From Candidatus Aminicenantota bacterium (GTDB taxonomy: Bacteria > Acidobacteriota > Aminicenantia > Aminicenantales > Aminicenantaceae), in contig JAGGYH010000132.1 in assembly GCA_021162615.1 (NCBI GenBank), positions 1 to 39,509 of the forward strand: DNA of 39,509 nt, given 5' to 3'. Within the stretch, counting starts at the first letter, position 1; the number at the start of each line of letters is the position of its first letter. Shown here piece by piece: positions 15,019 to 23,735 of the stretch. The position numbers were made by a program, and so were the translations under genes. Under the pieces are notes generated by a model. It searched no databases and had not been told where the DNA came from. It saw nothing but the letters and a program-made list of their open reading frames with translations.

Positions 15019-16680
15019 CTAATCATTCAAGAAAGACTTTAATTTCTGCCTTCGGCGGGGTCCTCTTAACTTCCTAAGCGCCTTGGCTTCAATCTGTCTT
15101 ATTCTTTCTCGCGTGACTTTAAACTGCTGCCCGACTTCCTCAAGAGTGTGTTCATTGCCGCTTCCCAGCCCAAAACGCATTCTGAGAACTTTTGCCTCTC
15201 TTTCTGTTATGGAATCCAAAACTTCCTCTATTTTCTCTTTTAATGTGATGTTTACAACAGTCTCAGGAGGAGAAGGGAGGATCTTGTCTTCAATAAAATC
15301 GCCTAACTGGCTGTCATTGTCCTCTCCTATGGGCGTTTCCAAAGAAATAGGCGCCTGGGAGAGCTTAATAATTTTCCTCACTTTATGGATAGGCATATCC
15401 ATTTTTTTGGCTAATTCTTCGCATTTTGGCTCACGTCCCATTTCCTGAACAAATTTTTGAGATTGCTTGATCAGTTTATTGATAGTCTCGATCATGTGGA
15501 CAGGGATTCTGATAGTCCTTGCCTGGTCACATACGGCTCTCGTTATTGCCTGCCGGATCCACCAGGTGGCATAGGTCGAAAACTTGTATCCTCTTTTGTA
15601 TTCGAATTTATTGACCGCTTTGATCAACCCTGTGTTTCCTTCTTGAATCAAATCTAAAAAATGAAGCCCTCTGTTGATATATTTCTTTGCAATTGAAATG
15701 ACTAACCTTAGATTTGCCGCAACCAGTTCTTCTTTGGCCTGGTCGCTCATCTTCTGTTCCATCTTGATGGTGCGCATTATTTTTTTCAGTCCATCAAAAT
15801 CAATCCCTACCTCTTCCTGCATCACATGAATCAGTCCTTCTGTATCTTTTATCTGCTTTCTTATGGCGAGTTTCTTTTTTCTCTTTCTTTTGCGCTTATA
15901 CTTTGCCTCTAAATCCTCCTTAATTTCCTCCAGCCTGTTAACCCCTTCCAGTTTTAAATGCAAATTCTCTGTAGCTCTTTCAATAATCTCCGGCTTAATC
16001 CGAAGAGACCTCAACAACTGATTTATTCTGGAGAGAATCCGGAGGCGTTTTATTCTATTCTTATCAGACTTAGGGATCTGTTCGAGTTTTGAATAACCTT
16101 CCTTAATCTGGGATATTATATCGAAAATCCGTTCTTCCCTTGCATCCTGATGCTCACCTGAAACACTGCTTTCATCAAAATCAAACATATTATTCAGAAT
16201 TCTCTTATGCAGCTCATACCTGTCTTTGACATCACAAATCAATTCAAATAAAAAGGGAGTCCGGGAAAGCGCTTTAATAGTATTTCTTTCACTTCTTTCA
16301 ATCTGTCTTGCCAGAGCGATTTCACCTTCTTTTGTTAAAAGAGAAATGCTCCCCATTTCCCTTAGATAGAGTTTTACAGGGTCGGTCGTTCTTTCAATCC
16401 CCCTTACCCGAGTTTTTTCCGGCTTCTTTGGACGCTGTTTGATCTCTCTTTGTTTGTTTCTGATTTTTATTTTATATCTATCCAAGGATTCAATAAATCC
16501 ATCAAACTCTTTGTCAGTCTCCAATCCTTCCTCAAGCAAACCGTTTATCTCTTCTATAAAGAGATAACCTCTTTCTCTTCCAAGTTGAAGGATTTTCCGG
16601 ATTTGTTCGTTTTTTTCAGAACTGAACTTTTTTTTCTTTTTAACTTTGGTCTGAGTGAAGAACTCCGGATTACTTGCCAT
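15019..16680 (-). CDS. rpoD: Housekeeping RNA polymerase sigma-70 factor
   Basis: The 553-residue protein has the full group-1 layout. Region 1.1-like is [20 protein letters not shown], region 1.2 [20 protein letters not shown], followed by a charged non-conserved spacer (about 160-300). Region 2 is [38 protein letters not shown] and [14 protein letters not shown]; region 3 is [20 protein letters not shown]; region 4 is [15 protein letters not shown] and [19 protein letters not shown]. It is shorter than E. coli RpoD (613) mainly in the spacer. The ATG follows AAGGAG by a long 13-base gap. It has its own promoter (16833-16861) and is not next to dnaG here. Confidence 0.97.
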   Translation of the reverse strand: MASNPEFFTQTKVKKKKKFSSEKNEQIRKILQLGRERGYLFIEEINGLLEEGLETDKEFDGFIESLDRYKIKIRNKQREIKQRPKKPEKTRVRGIERTTDPVKLYLREMGSISLLTKEGEIALARQIERSERNTIKALSRTPFLFELICDVKDRYELHKRILNNMFDFDESSVSGEHQDAREERIFDIISQIKEGYSKLEQIPKSDKNRIKRLRILSRINQLLRSLRIKPEIIERATENLHLKLEGVNRLEEIKEDLEAKYKRKRKRKKKLAIRKQIKDTEGLIHVMQEEVGIDFDGLKKIMRTIKMEQKMSDQAKEELVAANLRLVISIAKKYINRGLHFLDLIQEGNTGLIKAVNKFEYKRGYKFSTYATWWIRQAITRAVCDQARTIRIPVHMIETINKLIKQSQKFVQEMGREPKCEELAKKMDMPIHKVRKIIKLSQAPISLETPIGEDNDSQLGDFIEDKILPSPPETVVNITLKEKIEEVLDSITEREAKVLRMRFGLGSGNEHTLEEVGQQFKVTRERIRQIEAKALRKLRGPRRRQKLKSFLND

Positions 16681-16751
16681 TCAGAGACTCTTTCTCCTTT
16701 TTACGTGCATCTGAAGTGTCTGTTTTCTCCCGTACAGGTCTTCTTTATTAT

Positions 16752-16772
16752 CTATGAAAAGGTCATTCATAG
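16752..16772. other. Hairpin in the rpoD leader
   Basis: CTATGAA, a 7-base loop and TTCATAG form a perfect 7-bp inverted repeat within the predicted rpoD transcript leader, 72 to 92 bases before the start codon. It may be an operator or leader hairpin. The rest of 16773-16832 shows no gene. Confidence 0.35.
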
Positions 16773-16832
16773 GTCTGAAAAAAACATGGAGTTATGTAGG
16801 ATACTAGGAACTTTATTTCTCATTAGCTATAG

Positions 16833-16861
16833 ATTATCTCATATTCTCAGATAAGAATCAA
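16833..16861 (-). promoter_or_regulatory. Sigma-70 promoter of rpoD
   Basis: On the minus strand TTGATT (16861-16856), a 17-base spacer and GATAAT (16838-16833) fit the -35/-10 consensus. This gives a transcript start near 16826 and a leader of about 145 bases. It faces away from the treT promoter 36 bp to the right. Confidence 0.65.
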
Positions 16862-16897
16862 ATTCCCCCCTTTTTTACAACCTCCCAGGCCTTTTAT

Positions 16898-16926
16898 TTG
16901 ACACATAAAAACATTGATGTTATAAG
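16898..16926 (+). promoter_or_regulatory. Strong sigma-70 promoter of the trehalose genes
   Basis: TTGACA, exactly 17 bases and TATAAG form a near-consensus promoter, with a predicted start near 16933 and a leader of about 37 bases. The apparent TTG start codon of the longest reading frame is the first three bases of this -35 box, so the coding start is moved to 16970. Confidence 0.82.
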
Positions 16927-16969
16927 TTACAAAACTCTAAACTCGAAAAAAAATATACGGGAGAAAGAC

Positions 16970-18202
16970 ATGAAGAGTATTGATGATTACCTGCCCATAG
17001 TCGGTGAAAAAATAATAGGGCGGATCCATCAAAAGGCCCACAGATTGATAAACAAACACATCGTTCACATCAACTCCACTGCCCATGGAGGTGGCGTGGC
17101 TGAAATACTGAATAACCTCATTGTCCTTCTGAACGACATAGGAGTTGATGCAGGATGGAGAGTCTTGATAGGTCCCTCTGATTTCTTTTCGGTCACCAAA
17201 AAATTCCACAACGCTCTTCAGGGTAATTCCATAAATCTATCAAAAAACAAAAAGTGTCTCTACCTGGAGACCAACCAAAGATTTGCCAGTTTCACACATC
17301 TGAACCATGACTGTGTTATCATCCATGACCCCCAACCCCTCCCTCTTATCAAATACAACAAGAAAAGGCAGCCCTGGGTCTGGCGCTGCCATATAGACAT
17401 CACGGAGCCAAACAAGGAATTATGGGAATTTATAAAGAGCTTCATACTCAGGTACGACTTGATGATCATATCCAGTAAACACTTCAAAAAGGATGACATC
17501 CCTATAAAACAGTATATCATCTATCCCTCCATAGATCCTCTGTCCACAAAAAATATGGACCTCAAAGAAAAAACAATCAAGACGACTGTGAAAAAATTCA
17601 ACATCCCCACAGACAAGCCTCTAATCACCCAAGTATCAAGATTTGATCCATGGAAAGACCCGGAAGGCGTGCTCAAAGTTTTTGAACTTGTTAAAGAAAA
17701 AATCGACTGCAGACTTATTTACTGCTACAACATGGCTCCGGATGACCCGGAAGGCGTCACTGTATACAGCAGAATGAAAAAAGCAGCAAGTAAATATATA
17801 CAGTCAGGTGATGTCAAGTTTATTCTGGGAGACAACCATATCCTTGTCAATGTTCTGCAGCGGATATCCGCAGTCATACTTCAAAAGTCGATAAGAGAAG
17901 GCTTCGGTCTAACCGTAAGTGAAGCCCAATGGAAAGAGACCCCTGTCGTTGCCTCAAACAGAGGAGGCATCCCTGAACAATTAATAGACAATGAAACCGG
18001 CTTCCTGGTAGAACCGGATGATATTAATGGATGCGCAGAAAAAGTCATAACCATACTCAAAGACAAAAAACTTGCCAAAGAAATGGGCAGAAAAGGCAAA
18101 AAAAACATCAAGGAAAATTTTCTGATTACCCGACACCTCGATGATTATCTCACACTTCTTATCGATGTTCTCAACCATAACCTCGGCTATCCCAACTACT
18201 AA
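16970..18202 (+). CDS. treT: Trehalose glycosyltransferring synthase (TreT, GT4 family)
   Basis: The 410-residue protein aligns along its length with archaeal/Thermotoga TreT (about 412-415 residues): IDDYLPIVGEKIIGRI at the start, HINSTAHGGGVAEIL, FFSVTKKFHNALQGN, VIIHDPQPLPLI, PWVWRCHIDI, ITQVSRFDPWKDPEGV and the retaining-GT4 EX7E region SIREGFGLTVSEAQW. TreT reversibly joins a nucleoside-diphosphate glucose and glucose to make trehalose in the cytoplasm; trehalose phosphorylases are close relatives, so the direction is not certain. The ATG at 16970 follows GGGAGAAAGAC. The OtsA-OtsB fusion lies 121 bp downstream in the same direction. Confidence 0.88.
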   Translation: MKSIDDYLPIVGEKIIGRIHQKAHRLINKHIVHINSTAHGGGVAEILNNLIVLLNDIGVDAGWRVLIGPSDFFSVTKKFHNALQGNSINLSKNKKCLYLETNQRFASFTHLNHDCVIIHDPQPLPLIKYNKKRQPWVWRCHIDITEPNKELWEFIKSFILRYDLMIISSKHFKKDDIPIKQYIIYPSIDPLSTKNMDLKEKTIKTTVKKFNIPTDKPLITQVSRFDPWKDPEGVLKVFELVKEKIDCRLIYCYNMAPDDPEGVTVYSRMKKAASKYIQSGDVKFILGDNHILVNVLQRISAVILQKSIREGFGLTVSEAQWKETPVVASNRGGIPEQLIDNETGFLVEPDDINGCAEKVITILKDKKLAKEMGRKGKKNIKENFLITRHLDDYLTLLIDVLNHNLGYPNY

Positions 18203-18215
18203 GCTGGAATTATCC

Positions 18216-18266
18216 ACCTGACCTATTCATAAAACGGCGATGAGCGGCTTGTTCATCATCCAGGTT
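18216..18266 (-). repeat. Short dispersed intergenic repeat (51-bp version)
   Basis: It is bounded by ACCTGACCTATTCAT at the left and GTTCATCATCCAGGTT at the right, the paired end motifs of the family found also at 23298-23680, 30319-30405 and 33036-33151. The inner part, AAAACGGCGATGAGCGG, matches the equivalent position of the 23298 copy (AAAAAAATGGCGATG). It lies between treT and the OtsA-OtsB gene. Confidence 0.75.
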
Positions 18267-18323
18267 CAAAAGGTTTGAAATTATTTTTCTAAAAGGTTAA
18301 TCTATAAAGGGGTAAGTATTCTT

Positions 18324-20531
18324 ATGGGAAAAAATAAATCTTCAAAAAACAAACTTATCATAATTTCCAACAGGCTTCCTGTTACCGTAAGCAGGAAAAA
18401 GAACCAGATAATAATAAAGGAGAGCCCGGGAGGACTTGCTACAGGCCTTCGCTCTCTCAAACAAAAGAAAAAAGTACTGTTCATAGGCTGGCCTGGTTAT
18501 ATCCCAAGGAACAGCAGGGAGAAGAAATATATTCAAGAATGCCTCATCAACGACCACCAGTGTTATCCTGTTTTCCTTTCCCGCCCTGAACTGGAAAAGT
18601 ATTACTACGGATTCTCAAACAGAACCATATGGCCTCTTTTTCACTATTTTTCTTCGTTGAGTACTTTTGAGGAGCTGGAATGGAAATCCTACCAGAAAGT
18701 AAACCAGAAATTCTTACATATAATCATGGAAACAGCTGAACCTGACAACACTTTCTGGGTCCATGACTATCATCTTATGCTCCTTCCCGAATTAATACGG
18801 AAAGTATTTCCAGAAAGTTCCATAGGATTCTTCCTTCATATCCCTTTCCCATCATCAGAAATATTCAGAATACTTCCCTGGAGAACGGAAATTTTAGAAG
18901 GTCTGCTGGGAGCTGATCTTATTGGATTCCACACATATGAATACGCAAGGCACTTCTTAAGCAGTTCATTAAGGCTTCTGGGTTATGAACACGAATTCGG
19001 TTCAATTTCCATAAACAACAGAATAGTCCGGGTAGATAACTTTCCCATGGGAATCGATGTTGAAAAAAACAACAGACTCCTTGCTGACCCCGAAGTGCAG
19101 AGAGAAACAGAACATTGCAGAAAATTATTGGGAGAGGAAAATAAAATCATCCTTTCAGTCGATAGACTTGATTATTCCAAAGGCATCCCCCAACGCCTCA
19201 AAGCATTCGAACTCTTTCTTTCAAAAAATCGAGAGTGGCATGAAAAAACAACCTATATTATGCTGTGTGTGCCGTCAAGAACAAAAGTGAGCCATTACAG
19301 ACTGTTGAAAGAAGAGATTGACAGACTTGTCGGAAAAATAAACGGAAGATTCGGGACTGCAAGCTGGACACCTGTCAATTATATATACCGCTCACGGCCG
19401 TTCAAGAAACTCATCTCTCTGTACTCAGCCGCAGACATTGCCCTGGTAACTCCTGTAAGAGACGGCATGAATCTGGTCGCCAAGGAATATGTGGCTGCAA
19501 AAAAGGACCACAACGGAGTTCTTATCCTGAGCGGAACCGCCGGATCTGCAGAGGAACTGGGGGAAGCATTGATAGTCAATATCCATAATAAAAACGAAGT
19601 CGTTGACGCAATAAAAAAAGCCCTTACCATGCCGCAACAAGAAAAAATATCCCGAATGAAGATCATGAGAAAACGCATCATGGAATATGATATAAAGCAC
19701 TGGACCCAGAGCTTCATAAAAAGCATTGAAGAGACAAAAAATATTCAAGCCTCAAGAGAACACAGAAAATTAAACCAACACGGGAAAACAGAAATTTTAT
19801 CTCAGTATAAAAAAAGCAAGAAAAGACTTCTCCTTTTTGATTATGACGGAACACTGATTTCATTTTCCAAGAAGCCTGAAGACGCCAGGCCGGATAAAGA
19901 ACTAAAAAGACTGCTTATCTCTCTTTCAAAAAAAACCAATAACCATGTGGTCATAATCAGCGGAAGGGACCGAAACACAATGGAACAGTGGCTCGGAGAT
20001 ATCAACTGCTCTCTGGTGGCCGAACACGGGTCATGGCTCAAAATACTTCCGAAAGGCGAATGGGAAAGACAGGTCAGTATCCCTTTTCAATGGAAATACC
20101 GGATCATGCCCATCCTTAAAAATTACGAATCCCGGGTTCCGGGCTCCTTTGTAGAAGAAAAAGAATTCGGACTTGCCTGGCATTACCGAAATACCAGCCC
20201 TGAGTTGGGAAAGATGCGTTCCCATGAATTGTATGACAATCTTAATGAATTTCTAGCAAACACAAGCCTCCAGCTAATGCACGGGAAGAAGGTGATAGAA
20301 GTCAGGATTGCCGGAATCAATAAAGGGGTATCTGCCGATCATTTTCTAAGAATGAAAGATTGGGATTTTATACTCGCACTGGGTGATGATTGGACTGACG
20401 AGGATCTGTTTAAAGCCCTGCCTGAAGGAGCTTTTTCTATAAAAATAGGGTACGGCCCCACTGAAGCCGGTTTTTATATCGAGTCTCCAACAGCCTGCCG
20501 GGCTCTTCTGCGCGAACTATCCAAATCCTGA
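18324..20531 (+). CDS. otsAB: Bifunctional trehalose-6-phosphate synthase / trehalose-6-phosphatase
   Basis: The 735-residue fusion has an OtsA (GT20) domain at about 10-475: IIISNRLPVTVSRKKNQ, GGLATGLRSL, WVHDYHLMLLPELIRK, FFLHIPFPSSEIFRILPWR, SVDRLDYSKGIPQRL and TPVRDGMNLVAKEY. An OtsB HAD phosphatase domain follows at about 495-735: LLLFDYDGTLISF with D506/D508, VVIISGRDR, LVAEHGSW and LALGDDWTDEDLF. Both active sites look intact. It turns UDP- or ADP-glucose plus glucose-6-phosphate into trehalose via trehalose-6-phosphate in one chain. With TreT directly upstream, the cell has two independent cytoplasmic routes, suggesting trehalose is important as a compatible solute. It converges on the DUF5916 gene with 16 bp between stops. 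Confidence 0.96.
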   Translation: MGKNKSSKNKLIIISNRLPVTVSRKKNQIIIKESPGGLATGLRSLKQKKKVLFIGWPGYIPRNSREKKYIQECLINDHQCYPVFLSRPELEKYYYGFSNRTIWPLFHYFSSLSTFEELEWKSYQKVNQKFLHIIMETAEPDNTFWVHDYHLMLLPELIRKVFPESSIGFFLHIPFPSSEIFRILPWRTEILEGLLGADLIGFHTYEYARHFLSSSLRLLGYEHEFGSISINNRIVRVDNFPMGIDVEKNNRLLADPEVQRETEHCRKLLGEENKIILSVDRLDYSKGIPQRLKAFELFLSKNREWHEKTTYIMLCVPSRTKVSHYRLLKEEIDRLVGKINGRFGTASWTPVNYIYRSRPFKKLISLYSAADIALVTPVRDGMNLVAKEYVAAKKDHNGVLILSGTAGSAEELGEALIVNIHNKNEVVDAIKKALTMPQQEKISRMKIMRKRIMEYDIKHWTQSFIKSIEETKNIQASREHRKLNQHGKTEILSQYKKSKKRLLLFDYDGTLISFSKKPEDARPDKELKRLLISLSKKTNNHVVIISGRDRNTMEQWLGDINCSLVAEHGSWLKILPKGEWERQVSIPFQWKYRIMPILKNYESRVPGSFVEEKEFGLAWHYRNTSPELGKMRSHELYDNLNEFLANTSLQLMHGKKVIEVRIAGINKGVSADHFLRMKDWDFILALGDDWTDEDLFKALPEGAFSIKIGYGPTEAGFYIESPTACRALLRELSKS

Positions 20532-20547
20532 TTTTTATTTTTCACCT

Positions 20548-23199
20548 CTATCTGTTCCATCGGTAGGTGACTTTAATGAGGAAAACATTATCTCCGGGAG
20601 CTGTGAAAAGGTCTCTCAGATCGCGGCCGAATAAGAGCTCTCCTGGATTGGAATAGTCCGAGCGGTTCTGGGTCCAGACAAAATAAAGAGTCGAACCCGG
20701 ATGATATTCCCACCTGAAAACCATGGTCCCCCTTAAAGATTTGAAATTAAAGTCAGGGTCATAAAATGAAAACTCAGACGCAGGTCCCGCTCCGTCCGGG
20801 TCCACATGATAGTATCCATCCTCATATCCAATGGAAGACTCTCCTTCTCCGTACCTATTGTAATCAAATGTCCTGGGCTCGGCCAGCTCCTTAAAGCCAT
20901 CATATTCCCCGACCGCAATAAAAGGCTGGAGGTAGAGCTGAAGAGTGACTCTCGGGGTAAAAGTCCAGTTAAGCCTTATTTCCGTATACAGAGTGTTCTG
21001 TTTTATGCTTCCGAAAACATACCTTGTCCCATAAGTTTCCGTCATCAAAGGATCATCTACCCGGGTCACCCACATGATATCTGACTCCTTGATATAAACG
21101 CCGGGACCTATGGATAGGTTTATATTGCTGAGCGGCTTCCAGTTCAATGAAATATTTGAACTCAAATTAAAGCCCTCTTCCGGCCTATTATAAAAGCTGT
21201 TGTTCATGGAGAAAACCACAGCTTTCCTGCTGTCGCTCGAAAAACCAAAATTAACCTGATAGCCATAAGGGACCAAAGCCAAAGGGCCACCTCTGGTCAA
21301 TGTTTTGCTATACGTCTCTGGATTGTAGGCAAACATGGTTTCAAATCCCCAGTAATTGAGAAATTCCCCATGGAAAAAAACAAGGAAACCTTCCCATGTC
21401 TTGTTCCCTCCAAAGTCATAATTTCCGAACGGGCCTCCAAAAACATTCCAACTGCGAAGAACCTTACCCGGATGGGGCTGGATATATCCGGCTAAAAGGT
21501 GAGCATTGATGACGTCCGAAGCTGCTGACTGAAATCCGATGTCATTGGGATCAAATCCGGGAGATAAAGCCCCGAGAGCAAAGGTCAATACAAAATTTCC
21601 ACTTTGTTTAGCCAGATTGAAACGTCCCCCCCACCCGCTCATATGAGTGGCGTTTTCGTTCACTTCAACATGGGAGGCATCGGGTCTCTGAAAATAATGA
21701 AGAGAAGACTGTTGAAGCCCACAAATCGCAGACTGACTGCCTTCAACCCTGGTGCCTCCGGCCCACGCCGAGACCACCCAGGTCCTTTTTTTATCCAGAT
21801 AGGACCAGCCGTCCACAGCCAGAGAAAAAGCATTCCTATTCAGCAAATCCTCCAGGGTCTGGTCTCCAAGATCCCTATTAACCGAAGAAACCAGGAATCC
21901 AATTCCCTGGGCTCCTTCATTGAAATCCTTTTGAACACGGAGCGCTCCGTAATAGGTTAAAGGCTCTACTTCTTCCTGATAACGTGTGCCTCCGGAATCG
22001 ATCTCTGCATATTCTCTGGATGTCAGCGCATTTACAAATCCAATGTCCCATCCGTTAAATATCTTTCCTGTAAGTTTAAACGCTCCCAGGATTGCAGAAG
22101 CCTCAGGATAATCCACATAACCAGCCCTTGTCACAGGTCCTTGAGGGCCTCTTCCAATACGACGGCTGTAGAAAAGTGACGGGGCAGGCCAGTTGATATT
22201 GGCATTCATGTGGACACCGCCCCTTCCAAAAGCATTGAAAATATTGGCTCCCTCTATAAAAAAAGGCCTTTTCTCTTCATAATATGTCTCATACGCACTC
22301 AGGTTTACGACAGCAGGGTCGACTTCGACCTGGCCGAAATCCGGATTGACCGTTGCATCCAGAGTGAGATTGCTCTTCAATCCCACTTTAAAATCAAATC
22401 CGGCGTCTCCTAAAAACTCCTCTCCTGTCTCAAAAGGATTTCCTTCCTGCTTCGGGCTGAAATGAGCCTGGCTTACTGCATAAGGAAGCACCTCAATATG
22501 CATACCCGGATCGATTCCTTTGATTCCCTTAAGTTCCGCAAAACGGGATACATAAGCGCTCTCTTCCTTGGGAACCCATACAGAAGCAAGCCTTTCATTC
22601 TTTCTCAGTATCACTCTCCGGAAATTAACTCCCCATACATATTCATCCTTTTTGGGAAAGCGGAGCTGGTCAAAGGGGATCTTGATCTCCACACTCCATC
22701 CATCACCGTTTAAATGAGAAGCCCAATCCCAGACGCCATTCCATGTTGTATCACTGTTTATATCATTATAAAGTGTCCAATCCACGATAGAACCCGAAGG
22801 ATTGACAGCAAACTGGTAGCCCGTTCTTCTATCAAAGTAGGGATCCACCGCAAACATAAACCAGTCCGACTCCACTAGGTCATCCCTTCGGCCCAGGCGT
22901 CCCTGGATCGATTCCGGTTCTGAATCATAAAGATAAGCAGCCACATAAAGAGATTCATCATCATAGGCAATCCAAACACTGGTCTTCTCCGAAGGTTCAG
23001 CCCCGTCAATAGGGTCTGTTTGGATAAAATCCTTAAATCCCTCAGTCTTCCAGACTTCTTCCTCAAGAATTCCGTCTATTTTTATGGATTCCCCTGCCCT
23101 ACGGGCTGTAACCGACTTGGGCTTTGGAGCCTCTACTGATTTTGCGGTCAGCAGCAAAGGCATTGAAAGGATGATAAAAATCCACAGCACGTTCTTCAT
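20548..23199 (-). CDS. DUF5916 / CBM9-like domain outer-membrane barrel protein
   Basis: The 883-residue protein starts at ATG 23199 behind AGGAGG; the frame extends to 23256 but those upstream codons have no better site. A signal peptide (NVLWIFIILSMPLLLTAKS) is followed by a CBM9-like beta-sandwich (about 30-220): IKIDGILEEEVWK, TSVWIAYDDESLYVAAYLYD, GYQFAVNPSGSIVDWTLY and GWSVEIKIPFDQLRFP. The rest (about 240-883) is the DUF5916 barrel, rich in alternating strands: FFIEGANIFN, FYSRRIGRGPQG and, at the end, FRWEYHPGSTLYFVWTQNR. The chain ends VTYRWNR. Family members are surface proteins often found with peptidases or glycan systems; function is unknown. It is divergent from the M24 peptidase, with a repeat-filled 536-bp gap between. 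Confidence 0.92.
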   Translation of the reverse strand: MKNVLWIFIILSMPLLLTAKSVEAPKPKSVTARRAGESIKIDGILEEEVWKTEGFKDFIQTDPIDGAEPSEKTSVWIAYDDESLYVAAYLYDSEPESIQGRLGRRDDLVESDWFMFAVDPYFDRRTGYQFAVNPSGSIVDWTLYNDINSDTTWNGVWDWASHLNGDGWSVEIKIPFDQLRFPKKDEYVWGVNFRRVILRKNERLASVWVPKEESAYVSRFAELKGIKGIDPGMHIEVLPYAVSQAHFSPKQEGNPFETGEEFLGDAGFDFKVGLKSNLTLDATVNPDFGQVEVDPAVVNLSAYETYYEEKRPFFIEGANIFNAFGRGGVHMNANINWPAPSLFYSRRIGRGPQGPVTRAGYVDYPEASAILGAFKLTGKIFNGWDIGFVNALTSREYAEIDSGGTRYQEEVEPLTYYGALRVQKDFNEGAQGIGFLVSSVNRDLGDQTLEDLLNRNAFSLAVDGWSYLDKKRTWVVSAWAGGTRVEGSQSAICGLQQSSLHYFQRPDASHVEVNENATHMSGWGGRFNLAKQSGNFVLTFALGALSPGFDPNDIGFQSAASDVINAHLLAGYIQPHPGKVLRSWNVFGGPFGNYDFGGNKTWEGFLVFFHGEFLNYWGFETMFAYNPETYSKTLTRGGPLALVPYGYQVNFGFSSDSRKAVVFSMNNSFYNRPEEGFNLSSNISLNWKPLSNINLSIGPGVYIKESDIMWVTRVDDPLMTETYGTRYVFGSIKQNTLYTEIRLNWTFTPRVTLQLYLQPFIAVGEYDGFKELAEPRTFDYNRYGEGESSIGYEDGYYHVDPDGAGPASEFSFYDPDFNFKSLRGTMVFRWEYHPGSTLYFVWTQNRSDYSNPGELLFGRDLRDLFTAPGDNVFLIKVTYRWNR

Positions 23200-23297
23200 G
23201 TGTATCCTCCTGATCTTTCCATCTCTCTTCATTATCTCCATCCTGATCTCTTCCATTTAATATACGAAATAAAAATATATAAAGTTGCCTCTAAATT

Positions 23298-23680
23298 AGC
23301 TGAACTATTCATAAAAAAATGGCGATGTTCCTTTTTTTGTTTTGATATCAAGGATATACATACTTTTAAAAAAAAAATGACAACTGAAATATTTCTGTTT
23401 GTTTTTACTTTCATTTTAATCGCCATTTTTTTACCATATAGGCGAGCCGATATGAAATTCAGATATGGTCTGTACTCCCTTCAGATTTTTAACGCCATTC
23501 TTCGCACTGTGTTCTCGGCTGCTGCGCAACTCCCCCTTCCGTGGGTCAAACATGCTCGCAGCTCGGCTTCGCCCAGTTCCCTCGAACAAAGCACTCCGAA
23601 GGCTAAATCTTCAATGTCGCTACGTCCACACCTGAATTTCAGTAAGTTTAAGCAACCTCGACTCGTGAATAATCCAGGTT
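23298..23680 (-). repeat. Composite dispersed repeat (383 bp) between the DUF5916 and M24 genes
   Basis: The outer ends are AGCTGAACTATTCAT (23298-23312) and TGAATAATCCAGGTT (23666-23680), matching the ends of the shorter copies at 18216 and 33036. The right end is preceded by CAACCTCGACTCG, the same flank as at 33051-33063 in reverse. The 189-bp inverted-repeat element at 23453-23641 sits inside. No gene is supported in the 23200-23735 gap; open frames across it read repeat sequence. Confidence 0.75.
23453..23641 (-). repeat. Inverted-repeat element, copy A (189 bp)
   Basis: The element begins TGAAATTCAGATATGG and ends with the reverse complement of TGAAATTCAGGTGTGG, giving 16-bp terminal inverted repeats with two differences; weaker mirrored similarity continues inward. 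Its reverse complement matches copy B (30489-30678) with about 19 differences by hand count. It encodes no protein of its own. It is a MITE-like element or a structured RNA/DNA hairpin and lies 94 bp upstream of the M24 peptidase ATG. Confidence 0.82.
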
Positions 23681-23689
23681 AAAATACGG

Positions 23690-23718
23690 TTGGGATAGTC
23701 AAAAAGTTATGATATATT
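23690..23718 (+). promoter_or_regulatory. Sigma-70-like promoter of the M24 peptidase gene
   Basis: TTGGGA, 17 bases and TATATT lie just outside the repeat, ten bases after its AACCTGG-type end. The predicted start is near 23725, only about 11 bases before the ATG at 23736, so the ribosome-binding site AAGGAG (23724-23729) would be close to the transcript end. Confidence 0.45.
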
Positions 23719-23735
23719 AAACAAAGGAGATCTTA

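Noticed and set aside
16681-16756. Short frame upstream of and overlapping the rpoD start that could be the tail of an upstream gene (ending [10 protein letters not shown])
   Set aside because: Only 24 codons before an upstream stop and no start codon; no sign of a dnaG end.
23200-23682. 160-codon plus-strand open frame between the DUF5916 and M24 genes
   Set aside because: It is made of repeat sequence (end motifs plus the 189-bp element) and antisense of the DUF5916 leader; copy B at 30489 does not keep a matching protein.
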